Shown here piece after piece: positions 12,690 through 23,127 of a stretch of DNA of 64,000 nucleotides. The number at the start of each line of letters is the position of its first letter. Position 1 is the first letter of the stretch. This DNA comes from Myxocyprinus asiaticus (taxonomy: Eukaryota > Chordata > Actinopteri > Cypriniformes > Catostomidae): positions 31,443,001 to 31,507,000 of the forward strand of contig NC_059385.1 in NCBI RefSeq assembly GCF_019703515.2, read 5' to 3'. The notes beneath the pieces are model-generated. The model saw only the letters and a list, made by a program, of their open reading frames with translations, was not told the DNA's origin and made no database searches. The position numbers and the translations under genes were made by a program.

Positions 12690-13150
12690 AATTAATAATG
12701 CGTTACCATGACCCTCACTTTAAAATAATTAGTAATTCCTTCGTGTTTATGTGGTAACACTTGACTCATTACTTATGGGTTACCAAAATGATTTAAAAAG
12801 ATCTCAAGCAATATCAAACCTGCCGGAGTTAATAATTTGTAATGAACAGAAGATGTATCCCAAGGAATACACATGTTGGGCACATACATCTGTAAGCTGA
12901 CTATGATACTCTACCAGACACTGTACCCTTGATTTAGAGAGCTGTTATGTTCATAAATTAATTTCCACGAAGAACTCTGAAGGCGCATTTCATGATCATG
13001 TTAAAAAAAAAAAAAAAAAAAAACAATCATTTACATTTTAGAGACATGTTAATGTTTTGATTAGTAATTAATTAGTAGTTATTTTAAATTGCCATAGTTA
13101 GTTTATAGTTCTCAATGAGGAAAATCAAGTTCAGTAATTACTGATTACCT
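12690..13150 (-). repeat. Right arm of long internal inverted repeat
   Basis: Reverse complement of the left arm at 11306-11937, about 460 bp, separated from it by a 750-bp spacer. A transcript through both arms could fold into a very long hairpin. It has one target-site copy where the left arm has the nested insertion, giving the pre-insertion state. Confidence 0.85.
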
Positions 13151-13204
13151 AAATATATTAAATACAATGCTGGACAACCACAATATGGTCACCCTACCTA
13201 TGAT

Positions 13205-14365
13205 GTACCACAATCCAAGTGATGGGCACATATCGAAGCTATTAGCTTAACCACATTTCTGAGTAGCAAGGTGGTAGCTTCGCTTGTTTTTAAATCAAGT
13301 AGCTTTTCAAAAGTGAAACTATAGTTTTGATTAGGTAGCGGTATAGCTTTGACAAAAGCTACACTACTACATCATATATCACACCAGTGTTTACTATTGC
13401 CAGTTAGATGTCCGATTCACAAATTAATCTCTGATTGAGTTGGTTCTTTACAATGAATTGGTCACACATGAGAGCAAAGCAGTCCGAATCGGTTTGCGAA
13501 TCATTCTGAATACCTCAGAAAGCTCACGCGCGCTGCTGAATCAATGCACCATGGCATTACCATGTTTTTTGCATTACCGGGAGCAGCATGTTAATACAAT
13601 GGTATATAGGCTAAATATGGTAATCATATAGCAAATTACCAGTACCATGGTATTCTTAGAAGTACTTTGAAGTACCATGTAAATAACAAATGGTACATAA
13701 ATATGGTAATTGTATATCAGAGTACCATGGTATTACCATCTGATACCACCAGATATAAAAAATGTATTGCCCAGATGTGCTCACAGTTTTATACATGAAT
13801 GTGCAAAGGAAATTATGTTCAAATGGGTATGGGTTTGTAGAGGTAGTAGTATAAATATGAAAAATAAAATGTAAAAATAGAGATTTTTCATATTGAACAC
13901 ATGGGTTTTGTATAGGTAGCATGTATAAATGTGAATTTACAATTTTTTTTTTCAATGCACATACATTTGATATTGCACCATACTATATTTTAATATAATG
14001 TACCATGGCTTTGATAAACATCATGTGACTAAGTCTTTGTCTATGACAGTTTGCTCCGTGCATCTTTTTTTTTTAAATAAATAAATAAAATTATCTTAAA
14101 TGTAGCAAGCTACTTTTGGTGTGCAGCTTTTAGTGTAACTTGCTACTTTCTCTGAAGTGTAGCTTTTAGGTTAGATATTTTTTTCTGTTGAGTAGTTGGT
14201 AACTTAGCTAGCTTAATTATTTCTTTTGAGTAGCTACTTGTGTAATTACTGTTTTGTTTAACTTATGATGATATCAGTTCAACAGAGAAATAAGCAGTGT
14301 AGTCATTGAATATTCACTTGTTTATCTCTAAAGTACATTTAAATTTGTTCTAGGTAATTATTTTA
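13205..14365. other. No gene; ACCATGGTAT-type short palindromic repeats
   Basis: No coding signal. Between about 13545 and 13750 the motif TACCATGGTAT and variants recur on both strands, a pattern also present at 47260-47410. The rest is AT-rich and unassigned. Confidence 0.45.
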
Positions 14366-14470
14366 CAACCCTGTTCTTGAATGTACCTAACGGTACACAT
14401 TTTGGATGTCTCCCAATTCATGTCTTGGAGTCTCTCTACTAATGAGCTCACAAGTTGAATCAGATGAATT

Positions 14471-14931
14471 TGTCAGAGCCAGGATTTGAACTTGGGTCTC
14501 TGGCGCAAGAGTCTTAATTTCAACCACTGAGCCACAGAAGGGAGTTGAACCCAATAGTCAGACAAAAAGCAATTTCTTACTGACAACCACAAAACAGAAA
14601 AATCTTTAGTCCAAAAAGGAGGAAAAAATAATCTCCAAAGAACTCAGGAAAAAGACACCAAAAAACAGCAAAAATAAACACAGGGAAAAAACAATCCAAA
14701 AGGCTTTCAAAGTTTAGTACTTAGAACTAGAGCACACTTACGGCAGCAACTGGCTAGGAACATCAATAACCAAGCAAAGAAACAAAAGGAAGTGATCAAC
14801 TTAAATACACAGCCCAGAACGAGGCACAGGTGAAAACAATAACACATGATAGAAATGGCAGGAAACTGAAATGAAACACAATGAGGGCCTCTAGTGGCCA
14901 AAATATAACATTAAAGCAAAAAACTCTGACA
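14471..14931 (-). repeat. 3' LTR of the gypsy element
   Basis: 461 bp, TGTCAGAG to CTCTGACA on the plus strand. Relative to the other LTR it lacks about 54 bp after AATAGTCAGAC and about 11 bp near 14617. Aligned bases show only a few differences, mostly transitions (for example GGCGCAAGAG versus GGCACAAGAG). It retains the AATAACCAAGC tract (14765-14775) that matches the primer-binding position. Confidence 0.93.
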
Positions 14932-14945
14932 GGACCCCTCCCTCT
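14932..14945 (-). other. Polypurine tract of the gypsy element
   Basis: On the reverse strand AGAGGGAGGGGTCC lies directly before the 3' LTR start, the position where the plus-strand primer forms in LTR retrotransposons. Confidence 0.75.
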
Positions 14946-16127
14946 AGGAATGGCTCCTGACGTTCCCTCCCGGACGACTGGACTTGCGAGCATGAAATTC
15001 TTGAATTAGTTTGGGGTCCAAGATGTCCTTAGCAGGAACCCAGGAGCGCCCCTCAGGGCCATATCCTTCCCAGTCCACAAGATACTGCCAGGACCCATGT
15101 ACTCGACGGGCATCCAGTATTCTGTGGACTGTGTAAGCTGGCTGGCCACCAATGATACGAGGAGGGGGAGGTTTACCTGTCGCAAGAAAAGGAGAAGACA
15201 AAACAAGTTTTAACAGTGAGACATGAAAAGTGGGATTTATCTTTAAAGACTTAGGCAAGTATAAACGATAAGTAACTGGGTTTACTTTCCTGGCAATCTT
15301 GAAAGGGCCAATGAACCTCTGGGAAAGTTTACGGGATTCCACCCACAAGGGAATGTTCTTAGTGGAGAGCCAGACTCTTTGGCCAGGGCGCAGAGTGGGG
15401 GCAGGTCTGCGTCTGCGTCTGTGATTGGCCTGGTGCTGATACTGCTGAGAGACCTTCAAGAGCTTGAGTCGGGCTTTTTTCCATGTCTGGCGGCAACGTT
15501 TAATGAACTGTTGAGCAGAGGGAACTGCAACCTCCACTTCTTGCAAAGGGAATAGTGGAGGGGGTATCCCAACTGGCACTCGAAAGGGGACATGCCTGTA
15601 GCTGAGGAGCGAAGGGTATTGTGAGAGTATTCTGCCCACATGATGAAGGAAGACCAAGAGGATGGGTTGTTAGCTGCCATACACCTCAGTGTAGTCTCAA
15701 GATCTTGGTTAAGCCTCTCCGTTTGCCCACTGGACTCCGGGTGGAACCCAGAAGATAGACTCACTGTAGCCCCCAGAGATTGACAAAATGCCCGCCAAAA
15801 TCAGGAGGAAAATTGGGGTCCTCGATCAGAGACGATGTCTTGTGGGATGCCAAAGACTCAGAAGACGTGGTTTATAACCAATTCAGCAGTTTCTTTAGCG
15901 GTGGGCAGTTTGGGCAGAGGAATAAATCGGGCAGCCTTGGAGAATCTATCAACTATGACCATGATAGTGGTGTTGCCTCGCGATAGCGGAAGTCCAGTGA
16001 TAAAATCCATAGAAAGATGAGACCAAGGTCTATGAGGTATGGAGAGAGGATGCAATAGCCCCTGTTGGGAGCGGTGAGGGACCTTATTTTGGTTGCACAT
16101 GGGACATGCATTTACAAATGTTGTCAC
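14944..16127 (-). pseudogene. Gypsy integrase with chromodomain, frameshifted
   Basis: Integrase inserts the cDNA copy; the chromodomain is thought to steer it to histone marks. Along the reverse strand: zinc-binding CPMCNQNK (about 16105), catalytic core with MDFITGLP and [12 protein letters not shown] (16050-15920), a SDRGPQFSS-type second Asp block in another frame near 15820, then [14 protein letters not shown] with the catalytic Glu (about 15745), the region with [18 protein letters not shown] and [16 protein letters not shown] (about 15380-15250), and a chromodomain with [23 protein letters not shown] (15130-15045). The DDE residues are identifiable but spread over three frames, so the protein cannot be made intact. 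Confidence 0.9.
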
Positions 16128-16154
16128 ATCCTCCTTGATAGTTGGCCACCAAAA

Positions 16155-17155
16155 TCATCTTTGGAGGAACTCAAGGGTGCGAGAGGTACCAGGATGACAA
16201 GTGAGACGAGAGGAGTGTCCCCACTGGAGGATCTGGGAGCGGACAGCTTTAGGGACAAACAGGCAGTGGGTTGGCCCCCCTCCTGGGTCAGGTTCTCGGG
16301 CTTGGGCTTGTTTTACGGTATTTTCCAGATCCCACCTGATAGGAGCTATTATCTTGGAACTGGGGATGATCGATGCAATAGAATCTTCCTGAGGAGTGTT
16401 TACATATACTCGGGACAAAGCATCAGGTTTTAGATTCTTAGAGCCGGGGCGGTAGGATAAGATGAACTTGAATCGGTTGAAGAATAAGGACCAACGTGCC
16501 TGGCGGGGGTTGAGTCGCTTTGCCTGCTGAATGTATTCCAGATTCTTGTGGTCCGTGAATACTTGGAATGGGTGTTTGGCCCCCTCCAGCCAATGCCTCC
16601 ACTCTTCAAGCGCTAGCTTAACTGCCAGTAACTCTCGATCCCCTACATGATAGTTCATCTCAGTCGATGTAAGGCGGTGGGAAAGGAATGCACATGGATG
16701 CAACTTGTTGTCCTCCCCCCTTTGGGACAGCACAGCTCCAACCCCTACGTCTGAAGCATCGACCTCCACGATGAAGGGTTTATCTGGGTTAGGGAGAATG
16801 AGAACAGGTGCAGAGGTAAAATGGCTTTTGAGTTTGCTGAAGGCCAACTCTGCTTCATGTCCCCAATTAAAGCTGGTTGTGTTCCCCTTGGTGAGGGCAG
16901 ATAAAGGAGCCGCCACAGTACTGAAGTTCCGGATGAACTTGCAATAAAAATTGGTGAAGCCAAGGAAACGCTGTACTTCCTTTACCGATGAGGGGGAGGG
17001 CCAATCCACAACTGCTTGAACCTTTTGAGGGTCCATTTGTATCTGGCCAGGCTTGATAATGAACCCCAGGAACTGAACTTTGGTTACATGGAACTCACAT
17101 TTCTCAGGTTTAACATAAAGATGGTTATCAAGAAAATGTCTGAGAACCTTACTGA
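16155..17155 (-). pseudogene. Gypsy RT-connection and RNase H region
   Basis: Continuation of pol on the far side of the LINE insertion. It holds the RT thumb end ([18 protein letters not shown]), then RNase H with the [16 protein letters not shown] block (first catalytic Asp), [30 protein letters not shown] and the [15 protein letters not shown] block before integrase. The 293-codon frame from 17036 to 16155 is intact. RNase H removes the RNA template during reverse transcription. The N-terminal side is cut from the RT core by the LINE at 17156. Confidence 0.92.
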
Positions 17156-19511
17156 TTCTACGCTACAAGACTGTTTTGATCACACGGACTGGGAGATGTT
17201 CCGGTCCGCCTCTGATGACGACATCGAGCTTTACGCTGATAGCGTAATGTGTTTCATCAGAACGTGCGTAGAGGACGTCGTTCCGACCAGAACTGTACGA
17301 ATCTATCCGAATCAGAAACCTTGGATCAACAGCGATGTTCGCGCGGCACTTAATGTGCGGACCTCCGGTTTTAATTCCGGGAACATGGAGGAGCATAAAC
17401 AAGCCAGTTATGTCCTCCGAAAAACGGAACCGCAAAACGCCAGTACAGGAGTAAGATTGAAGGACAGTTTAACACCACCAACTCTAAAAGCATGTGGCAG
17501 GGAATTAACATCATCACAGACTTTAAAGGGATTAAAAACTCAGCCATGAACACCGCTGCCTCTCTCCTGGATGAGCTAAATACTTTTTATGCTCGTTTCG
17601 AGGGAAATAACACCGCCCTCGCGGAGAGAGCTCTCTCGGCTGAAGCTACAGAGGTTAGTTCACTCTCCGTCTCTGTAGCGGATGTAACACGATCCTTCCG
17701 ACGGGTGAATATCCGCAAAGCCGCTGGCCCAGACGGCATTCCGGGCCGCGTCATCAGAGCGTGCGCGAACCAGCTGGCTGGTGTTTTTACGGACATTTTC
17801 AACCTTTCCCTCTCTTTGTCTGTAGTCCCCACATGCTTTAAAACATCCACCATTGTGCCTGTTCCAAAACAATCAAAAATAACTTGTTTAAATGACTGGC
17901 GTCCTGTTGCTCTGACCCCCATCATCAGCAAATATTTTGAGAGACTAATCAGAGATTACATCTGCTCTGTATTGCCACTCTCTCTTGACCCGCTGCAGTT
18001 TGCTTACCGCAACAACCGCTCCACTGATGATGCCATTGCATCTACAATACACACTGCTCTCTCCCACCTGGAAAAAAGAACACTTATGTGAGAATGCTTT
18101 TTGTAGACTACAGCTCAGCATTCAACATCATAGTGCCCTCCAAGCTAGATGAGAAACTCCGGGCTCTAGGCTTAAACAGCTCGCTGTGCAGCTGGATCCT
18201 GGACTTCCTGTCAAGCAGACGCCAAGTGGTTAGAATAGGCAGCAACATCTCCTCATCACTGACCCTCAACACTGGAGCCCCGCAGGGCTGTGTTCTCAGC
18301 CCACTACTGTATTCCTTGTACACACATGACTGTGTGGCAACACATAGCTCCAATGCCATCATTAAGTTTGCTGATGACATGACGGTGGTAGGTCTGATCA
18401 CTGACAATGATGAAACAGCCTACAGAGAGGAGGTGCACACTCTGACACACTGGTGTCAGGAGCACATCCTCTCCCTAAACGTCAGTAAGACAAAGGAGCT
18501 TGTGGTGGACTTCAGGAGAAGAGATAGAGAACACAGTCCCATCACCATCAATGGAGCACCAGTGGAGAGAGTCAGCAGCTTCAAGTTCCTAGGTGTCCAC
18601 ATCACTGAGGAACTCACATGGTCCATCCACACTGAAGTCGTTGTGAAGAAGGCTCATCAGCGCCTCTTCTTTCTGAGACGGCTGAGGAAGTTTGGAATGA
18701 ACCGCCACATCCTCACACGGTTCTACACCTGCACTGTGGAGAGCATCCTGACGGCTGTATCTCCGCCTGGTACAGCAACAGCACCGCCCACAACCGCAAA
18801 GCACTGCAAAGGGTGGTGCGAACTGCCAGACACATCATCGGAGGTGAGCTTCCCTCCCTCCAGGAAATATATACAAGGCGGTGTGTGAAAAAAGCTCGGA
18901 GGATCATCAGAGACTCCAGCCACCCGAGCCATGGGCTGTTCTCACTGCTACCATCAGGTAGGCGATATCGCAGCATCAGGACCCGCACCAGCCGACTTCA
19001 TGATAGCTTCTTCCCCCAAGCAATCAGACTTTTGAACTCTTGATCTCCCACGATCAAAATACATCAGCACTGCACTTTATTACCCTTACTCTTATATCTC
19101 ACATTGGACTGTCATAAATTATATTATTATTATTATATTATGTTCTCTCTTAACAACTGACTATCAACCGACAGCCTGAATGTCAATACAGTACAATACT
19201 GTACATTCTATATATATATACTTTTTTATATATTTTTATTTTTTATTTTTATTGAATAATGTGCATCTATATAGTGCGTATTGTATACTGTACAGTGTAT
19301 GTCATTATTTGTATACTGTTGAGTGTAATTATGTGTATAACAGATGTTTAAATTGTGTTGTGTTAATCTGATGTTATTGTAAATTGGTATATGTCTCATC
19401 ACTGTCACGACTGCTATGTTGATCGGAACTGCACCCAAGAATTTCACACACCATTGCACTTGTGTATATGGCTGTGTGACAATAAAGTGATTTGATTTGA
19501 TTATGATTTGA
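17156..19511 (+). mobile_element. Jockey-superfamily LINE inserted in the gypsy pol gene
   Basis: 5'-truncated non-LTR element in the opposite orientation to its host. It is flanked by 31-bp target duplications with one mismatch (17125-17155 and 19512-19542), and gypsy coding sequence continues across when one copy is dropped. The 3' end, with AATAAA-like GACAATAAAG followed by TGATTTGATTATGATTTGATTA repeats, is typical of Jockey-superfamily LINEs. A second copy in reverse orientation lies at 42261-44557; sequence similarity in the C-terminal region is very high. Confidence 0.93.
17157..19043 (+). pseudogene. LINE reverse transcriptase, 5'-truncated and frameshifted
   Basis: Starts in the endonuclease-RT linker (17157-17420). 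RT fingers: [11 protein letters not shown] (about 17720), [20 protein letters not shown] (about 17895) and [17 protein letters not shown] (about 17990). Motif A DYSSAFN (about 18108), [20 protein letters not shown] (about 18275) and the catalytic block FADDMT (about 18370) follow, then KFLGVHI and the C-terminal region ending at 19043. Breaks: a shift near 17425, one at the A-run near 18075 (ORF 17492-18091 to ORF 18088-18888) and a one-base deletion near 18750 seen by comparison with the copy at 42-43 kb. Confidence 0.9.
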
Positions 19512-19542
19512 TTATCAAGAAGATGTCTGAGAACCTTACTGA

Positions 19543-20741
19543 CATGTTTTACATGCTCTTGGAGGGTACTCGAAAAGATGAGGATATCGTCTAAGTAGAC
19601 AAACACAAATTGGTTGAGCATGTCTCTGAGAACATCATTGATGAGAGCTTGAAACACTGCAGGAGCATTAGTGAGACCGAAGGGCATAACTAAATATTCA
19701 TAGTGCCCAGTGGGCGTGTTGAAGGCAGTCTTCCATTCATCTCCTTGTCTGATGCGCACAAGATGGTAGGCATTGCACAAGTCAAGCTTAGTGAAGATGG
19801 AGGCTTCTTGCAGAATTTCGAAAGCAGTGGTCATTAGCGGCAAGGGATAGCGGTTTCGAATAGTGATCTTATTAAGGCCCCTGTAATCAATACATGGCCG
19901 GAGTCCGCCATCCTTCTTCCCAACAAAAAAAAAAAAAAACAGCTCCAGCAGGGGAAGTGGATGGTTGGATGATACCTGCCGCAAGGGATTCGTTAATGTA
20001 TTTGTCCATAGCAGTTCGTTTGGGGGGAGACAAAGAGAATATACAACCTGTGGGGGGACAGGTTCCTGGGAGCAGCTCAATGGCGCAATCATAGGGGCGA
20101 TGAAGAGGTAAGGAGGTGGCCTTCCATTTGCTGAACACTGCTTTGAGGTGGTGGTACTGAGCAGGGACTTGAGGCAGCTCTAGGGCTTCTTGGGACTCGA
20201 GAACAAGATCAGGGGAGTTCTGGGTCAAGCATGTAGTCTGACAGGTGGGACCCCAACTGAGAACAGCGCCAGTGGACCAGTCAAAGTGTGGGTTATGCTG
20301 GAGGAGCCAGGGGTGACCGAGGATAATAGGGAACTCTGGAGTCTGTATAAGGTGAAAGCACATTCTCTCCTGGTGCTGGTAAGTGATGAGACAAAGGAGA
20401 GAAGTGAGGTGGGTTATTTTCCCTGGAGCTAACGGTCTTCCATCCAAGGCTGTCGCAGTTAGGTGGGCAGGAAGGGAATTAATAGGAATCTGGAGACTTT
20501 TGGCAAAGGAAATATCCATGAAATTCCCGGCAGCACCAGAATCAATCAAAGCCTGAAGTTGGTGTTTTTGATCTCCCCAAGTGAGTGTGATGGGAAGGAA
20601 CAATCCAGAGTTGGAAGGTGAAGCTGTGAGTGTAACTCCCGTTACAGTCCTTCCTTGCCTGTACGGGACTGGGCGTTTCCCGAAAGCTCGGGGCAGGCGG
20701 AGCGAAAATGACCATACACTCCACAATATAGACAACAGCAC
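19543..20741 (-). pseudogene. Gypsy protease and reverse transcriptase core
   Basis: Reverse-strand pol. The aspartic protease has the active-site ALIDSGAAGNFMD (about 20550) and the downstream IILGHPWL block (about 20320). RT follows: [29 protein letters not shown] (about 19900), [15 protein letters not shown] (motif A), [16 protein letters not shown] and the catalytic VYLDD (about 19600). A run of A residues at 19926-19940 (poly-Phe on the reverse strand) marks a frame change between the two open frames, which overlap there. RT coding is cut at 19542 by the LINE. Confidence 0.92.
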
Positions 20742-21610
20742 TCTCTCATGCGACGGTCTCGTTCTGATGGGGAAAGCCTAGTCCTTCCCAATTGCATGGT
20801 TTCCGAGGACTCGTGGGGCACTGGTAGCATTTGAGCAAGTGCTGGACTGGCAGACAATGTGGGAACAGATGGCCGGTTCAGTCTTCTCTCCCTCAGGCGA
20901 TTATCCAGCCGGATTGCTTGATCCATGAGGGTCTCGAGATCACGAACAGGTTCTCTGGTAGCCATATCATCCTTGATTGCCTCAGACAGACCATTCAGGA
21001 AACACACCATGAGGGCCTCATCTTTCCAGCCGCTCCCTGCTGCAACTGTCCGAAACTGTATGGCATATTCAGCCGCGCTGCCATTACCTTGTCGGAGTCT
21101 CTTAGAGGCTTGCTTGAGTCAAAGACTCGCTTGAACTCCTTTTCAAACACAGAATAACTGGAACAGAAGGGTGCCTGTGCCTTCCAGACTGCTGTTGCCT
21201 AAGAAAGAGCCTTGCCAGAAAGGAGGGTAATAACATATGCGATCTTGGCCCGATCTGAGGGGAAGGAAGATGGTTGTAATTCAAATGTGAAAGAGCATTG
21301 AGTCAGGAACCCATCACATGCACTGGGATCACCTGAGAAATGTTGTGGTGGAGGTAGGCGAGGTTCACTCAGAGGAGAGAGCACTCGAGAATCCGGAAGG
21401 GGTACCAAGGCAGCAGGAGAAGCAGTAGCTGAAGGAGAGCAGCTGGTCCAGGATCTGACAGACAGAAATTCTGAGATCAGACAGCACTTGTGAGTGTTTA
21501 GCCATCACAGTCTCCTGCTGAACTAGTGTTGACTCATGGTGTTAGATTGTGAACTCCTGCTGAGCAATTGTGGCCAGGAGTTCCTGAGCATTAGGCATCT
21601 CTGGGTTCAT
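20642..21610 (-). pseudogene. Gypsy gag, with stops and frameshifts
   Basis: Structural protein of the particle. The likely start, MNPEMPNAQELL at 21610, is only 18 bp from the 5' LTR, as is usual for this group. An in-frame TAA follows 22 codons later (CAA to TAA is the simplest explanation). Further along are PPPQHFSGDPSACDGFL (about 21345) and a C-terminal zinc knuckle CLYCGVYGHFRSACP (about 20710) with the CCHC spacing C-x2-C-x4-H-x4-C. At least two frameshifts separate these parts. Confidence 0.88.
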
Positions 21611-21616
21611 AATTTG

Positions 21617-21627
21617 GCTTGGTTATT
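21617..21627 (-). promoter_or_regulatory. Putative self-primer binding site
   Basis: On the element's sense (reverse) strand AATAACCAAGC begins one base after the 5' LTR. It has no TGG start as a tRNA primer site would. It is perfectly complementary to GCTTGGTTATT inside the LTR (reverse strand 21998-21988), which is the predicted transcript start. Eleven pairs, with mismatches on both sides, is the self-priming layout known for Tf1. Confidence 0.65.
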
Positions 21628-21628
21628 C

Positions 21629-22154
21629 TGTCAGAGCCAGGATTCAAACTTGGGTCTCTGGCACAAGAGTCTTAATTTCAACCACTGAGTCACAGAAGGG
21701 AGTTGAACCCAATAGTCAGACGTGATCTTAAATGAACTCAGAAGAGTTTATTAACAAAAATAGAAAAAAGGGTACAAAAAGCAATTTCTTACTGACAACC
21801 ACAAAACAGAAAAATCTTTAGTCCAAAAAGGATCCAAAAAGGAGGAAAAAATAATCTCCAAAGAACTCAGGAAAAAGACACCAAAAAACAGCAAAAATAA
21901 ACACAGGGAAAAAACAATCCAAAAGGCTTTCAAAGTTTAGTACTTAGAACTAGAGCACACTTACGGCAGCAACTGGCTAGGAACATCAATAACCAAGCAA
22001 AGAAACAAAAGGAAGTGATCAACTTAAATACACAGCCCAGAACGAGGCACAGGTGAAAACAATAACACATGATAGAAATGGCGGGAAACTGAAATGAAAC
22101 ACAATGAGGGCCTCTAGTGGCCAAAATATAACATTAAAGCAAAAAACTCTGACA
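21629..22154 (-). repeat. 5' LTR of the gypsy element
   Basis: 526 bp, TG to CA, followed by the GAATT duplication. The sense strand carries TATTTAA (22030-22024) about 32 bp before GCTTGGTTATT (21998), the likely transcript start. It has the roughly 54-bp and 11-bp blocks missing from the other LTR. Confidence 0.93.
22024..22030 (-). promoter_or_regulatory. TATA-like box of the gypsy LTR
   Basis: TATTTAA on the reverse strand, 32 bp upstream of 21998. It is the only TATA-like sequence at a suitable distance from the sequence complementary to the primer site. Confidence 0.55.
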
Positions 22155-22163
22155 GAATTAGAT

Positions 22164-22463
22164 CAGTGGTTCTCAACCAGGGGTGTGGGGCCCACTAGGG
22201 GGCCTCAGTATACTTCCAAGGGTCCGCAAGATGACTTAAAATTATTTAAAATAAGACATTACAGTCATCTAAGTTAATAAAATGCTAGACCCCCCCTAAA
22301 AATCAGTATTAAAATAATCACATAATATTACTCACTCTGCACCGCTGAACTCTCATTTGGACATTTTATTTATTTTTTTAGGTCTGTGCTGACTGATTTT
22401 CCATCCCACTTCCAGAGGGCCTCCGAGTATTTGCCTTGGAGTCAAAAAGGTTGAGAACCACTG
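22164..22463. mobile_element. 300-bp hAT-type MITE
   Basis: Perfect 15-bp terminal inverted repeats CAGTGGTTCTCAACC at both ends, no coding capacity. Flanking octamers AATTAGAT and CGTTAGCT match at five of eight positions, consistent with a decayed 8-bp hAT duplication. It starts 4 bp after the gypsy target duplication; both sit inside the same short MITE. Confidence 0.85.
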
Positions 22464-22523
22464 CGTTAGCTTAGGGAGGCATCCAAAATGTGTACTGTTA
22501 AGGGGCCTTCAGGAACAGGGTTG

Positions 22524-23127
22524 GAAACTCTGTTCTAGATCATTATACAGTATGTCTGAAATCAGTTTCCTTTGGAGATACCTTCATATTAAATAAATAA
22601 ATAAAATGAAAATGTCTATAACGTCATTGAGACAGTGAGGCAGCCAAGCAGCTGCTTTTGATTTTGCTGAAAGATTCCAAAGATTTGTGTAGGATAAAAT
22701 AATTGCTGGTGAGGTTAAATATCTGGGTGATGAGTTCTCCAAGGTGAATTGCTCTGGGCATGACACATTTAGTCTAAAGAAATCAATGAAGCTGTTAAGA
22801 AGGTCATCACAAATGCTGCTCACCTCAAGGAACAGCAGAGCCTGCTTGGCTTAATAAACATTGTTTCTAATTCTTATAATGGAATACACGAACAACTAAA
22901 GACTTTATCAGTCAATTAACACTGCCTCTACGACACGGCATCTATGTGCACTTCCACAGTAAGTTCAGGATGGATTTCAAAGACACTTAATCATTAATTT
23001 AACAAGATCAAATAATATCTTTGTTTCCAAAAATTGCCCACCAAAAATCTACCCAGTCAATTAATTCATGACTTATATTAGACATAGCTAACTGATATTG
23101 ACATTATGTTCATGCTGTATAACTAGA
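22524..23127. other. No gene recognised
   Basis: AT-rich text without coding signal or identifiable element ends. Confidence 0.4.

Larger units (their letters stand above)
10522..13196. mobile_element. Non-autonomous hAT-type element, 2.7 kb
   Basis: Ends TAAGGTGACCAT (10522-10533) and, inverted, TAGGGTGACCAT (13185-13196) form terminal inverted repeats with one mismatch. Both are bordered by the same 8-bp sequence CCTATGAT (10514-10521 and 13197-13204). An 8-bp target duplication and this TIR style fit hAT transposons. No transposase is visible inside; the interior is dominated by the long inverted repeat listed separately. Poly(A) and poly(T) runs near 11058 and 13003 point to further internal insertions or slippage. 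Confidence 0.85.
14471..22154 (-). mobile_element. Chromodomain Ty3/gypsy retrotransposon (chromovirus), nearly complete
   Basis: Reverse-strand element with two LTRs, GAATT target duplications (14466-14470 and 22155-22159), and gag, protease, RT, RNase H, integrase and C-terminal chromodomain in canonical order. A LINE (17156-19511) sits in pol between RT and RNase H. Without the LINE and one copy of its duplication, the element would be about 5.3 kb, the usual size for fish sushi-like elements. The LTRs differ by only a handful of substitutions plus two length differences, so insertion is fairly recent, yet gag and pol contain stops and frameshifts. The LTR-adjacent sequence suggests a self-primed element. 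Confidence 0.95.
14366..22523. mobile_element. Short palindromic MITE split by later insertions
   Basis: The two ends are inverted copies: 14366-14414 (CAACCCTGTTC, GTACACATTTTGGATGTCTCCC) and 22474-22523 (reverse: CAACCCTGTTCCTGAA, GTACACATTTTGGATGCCTCCC). The 56 bp between the left arm and 14471, and the few bases after 22154, are its own centre. The original element was only about 170 bp; everything between is a gypsy element and a hAT MITE that landed inside it. Confidence 0.75.
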
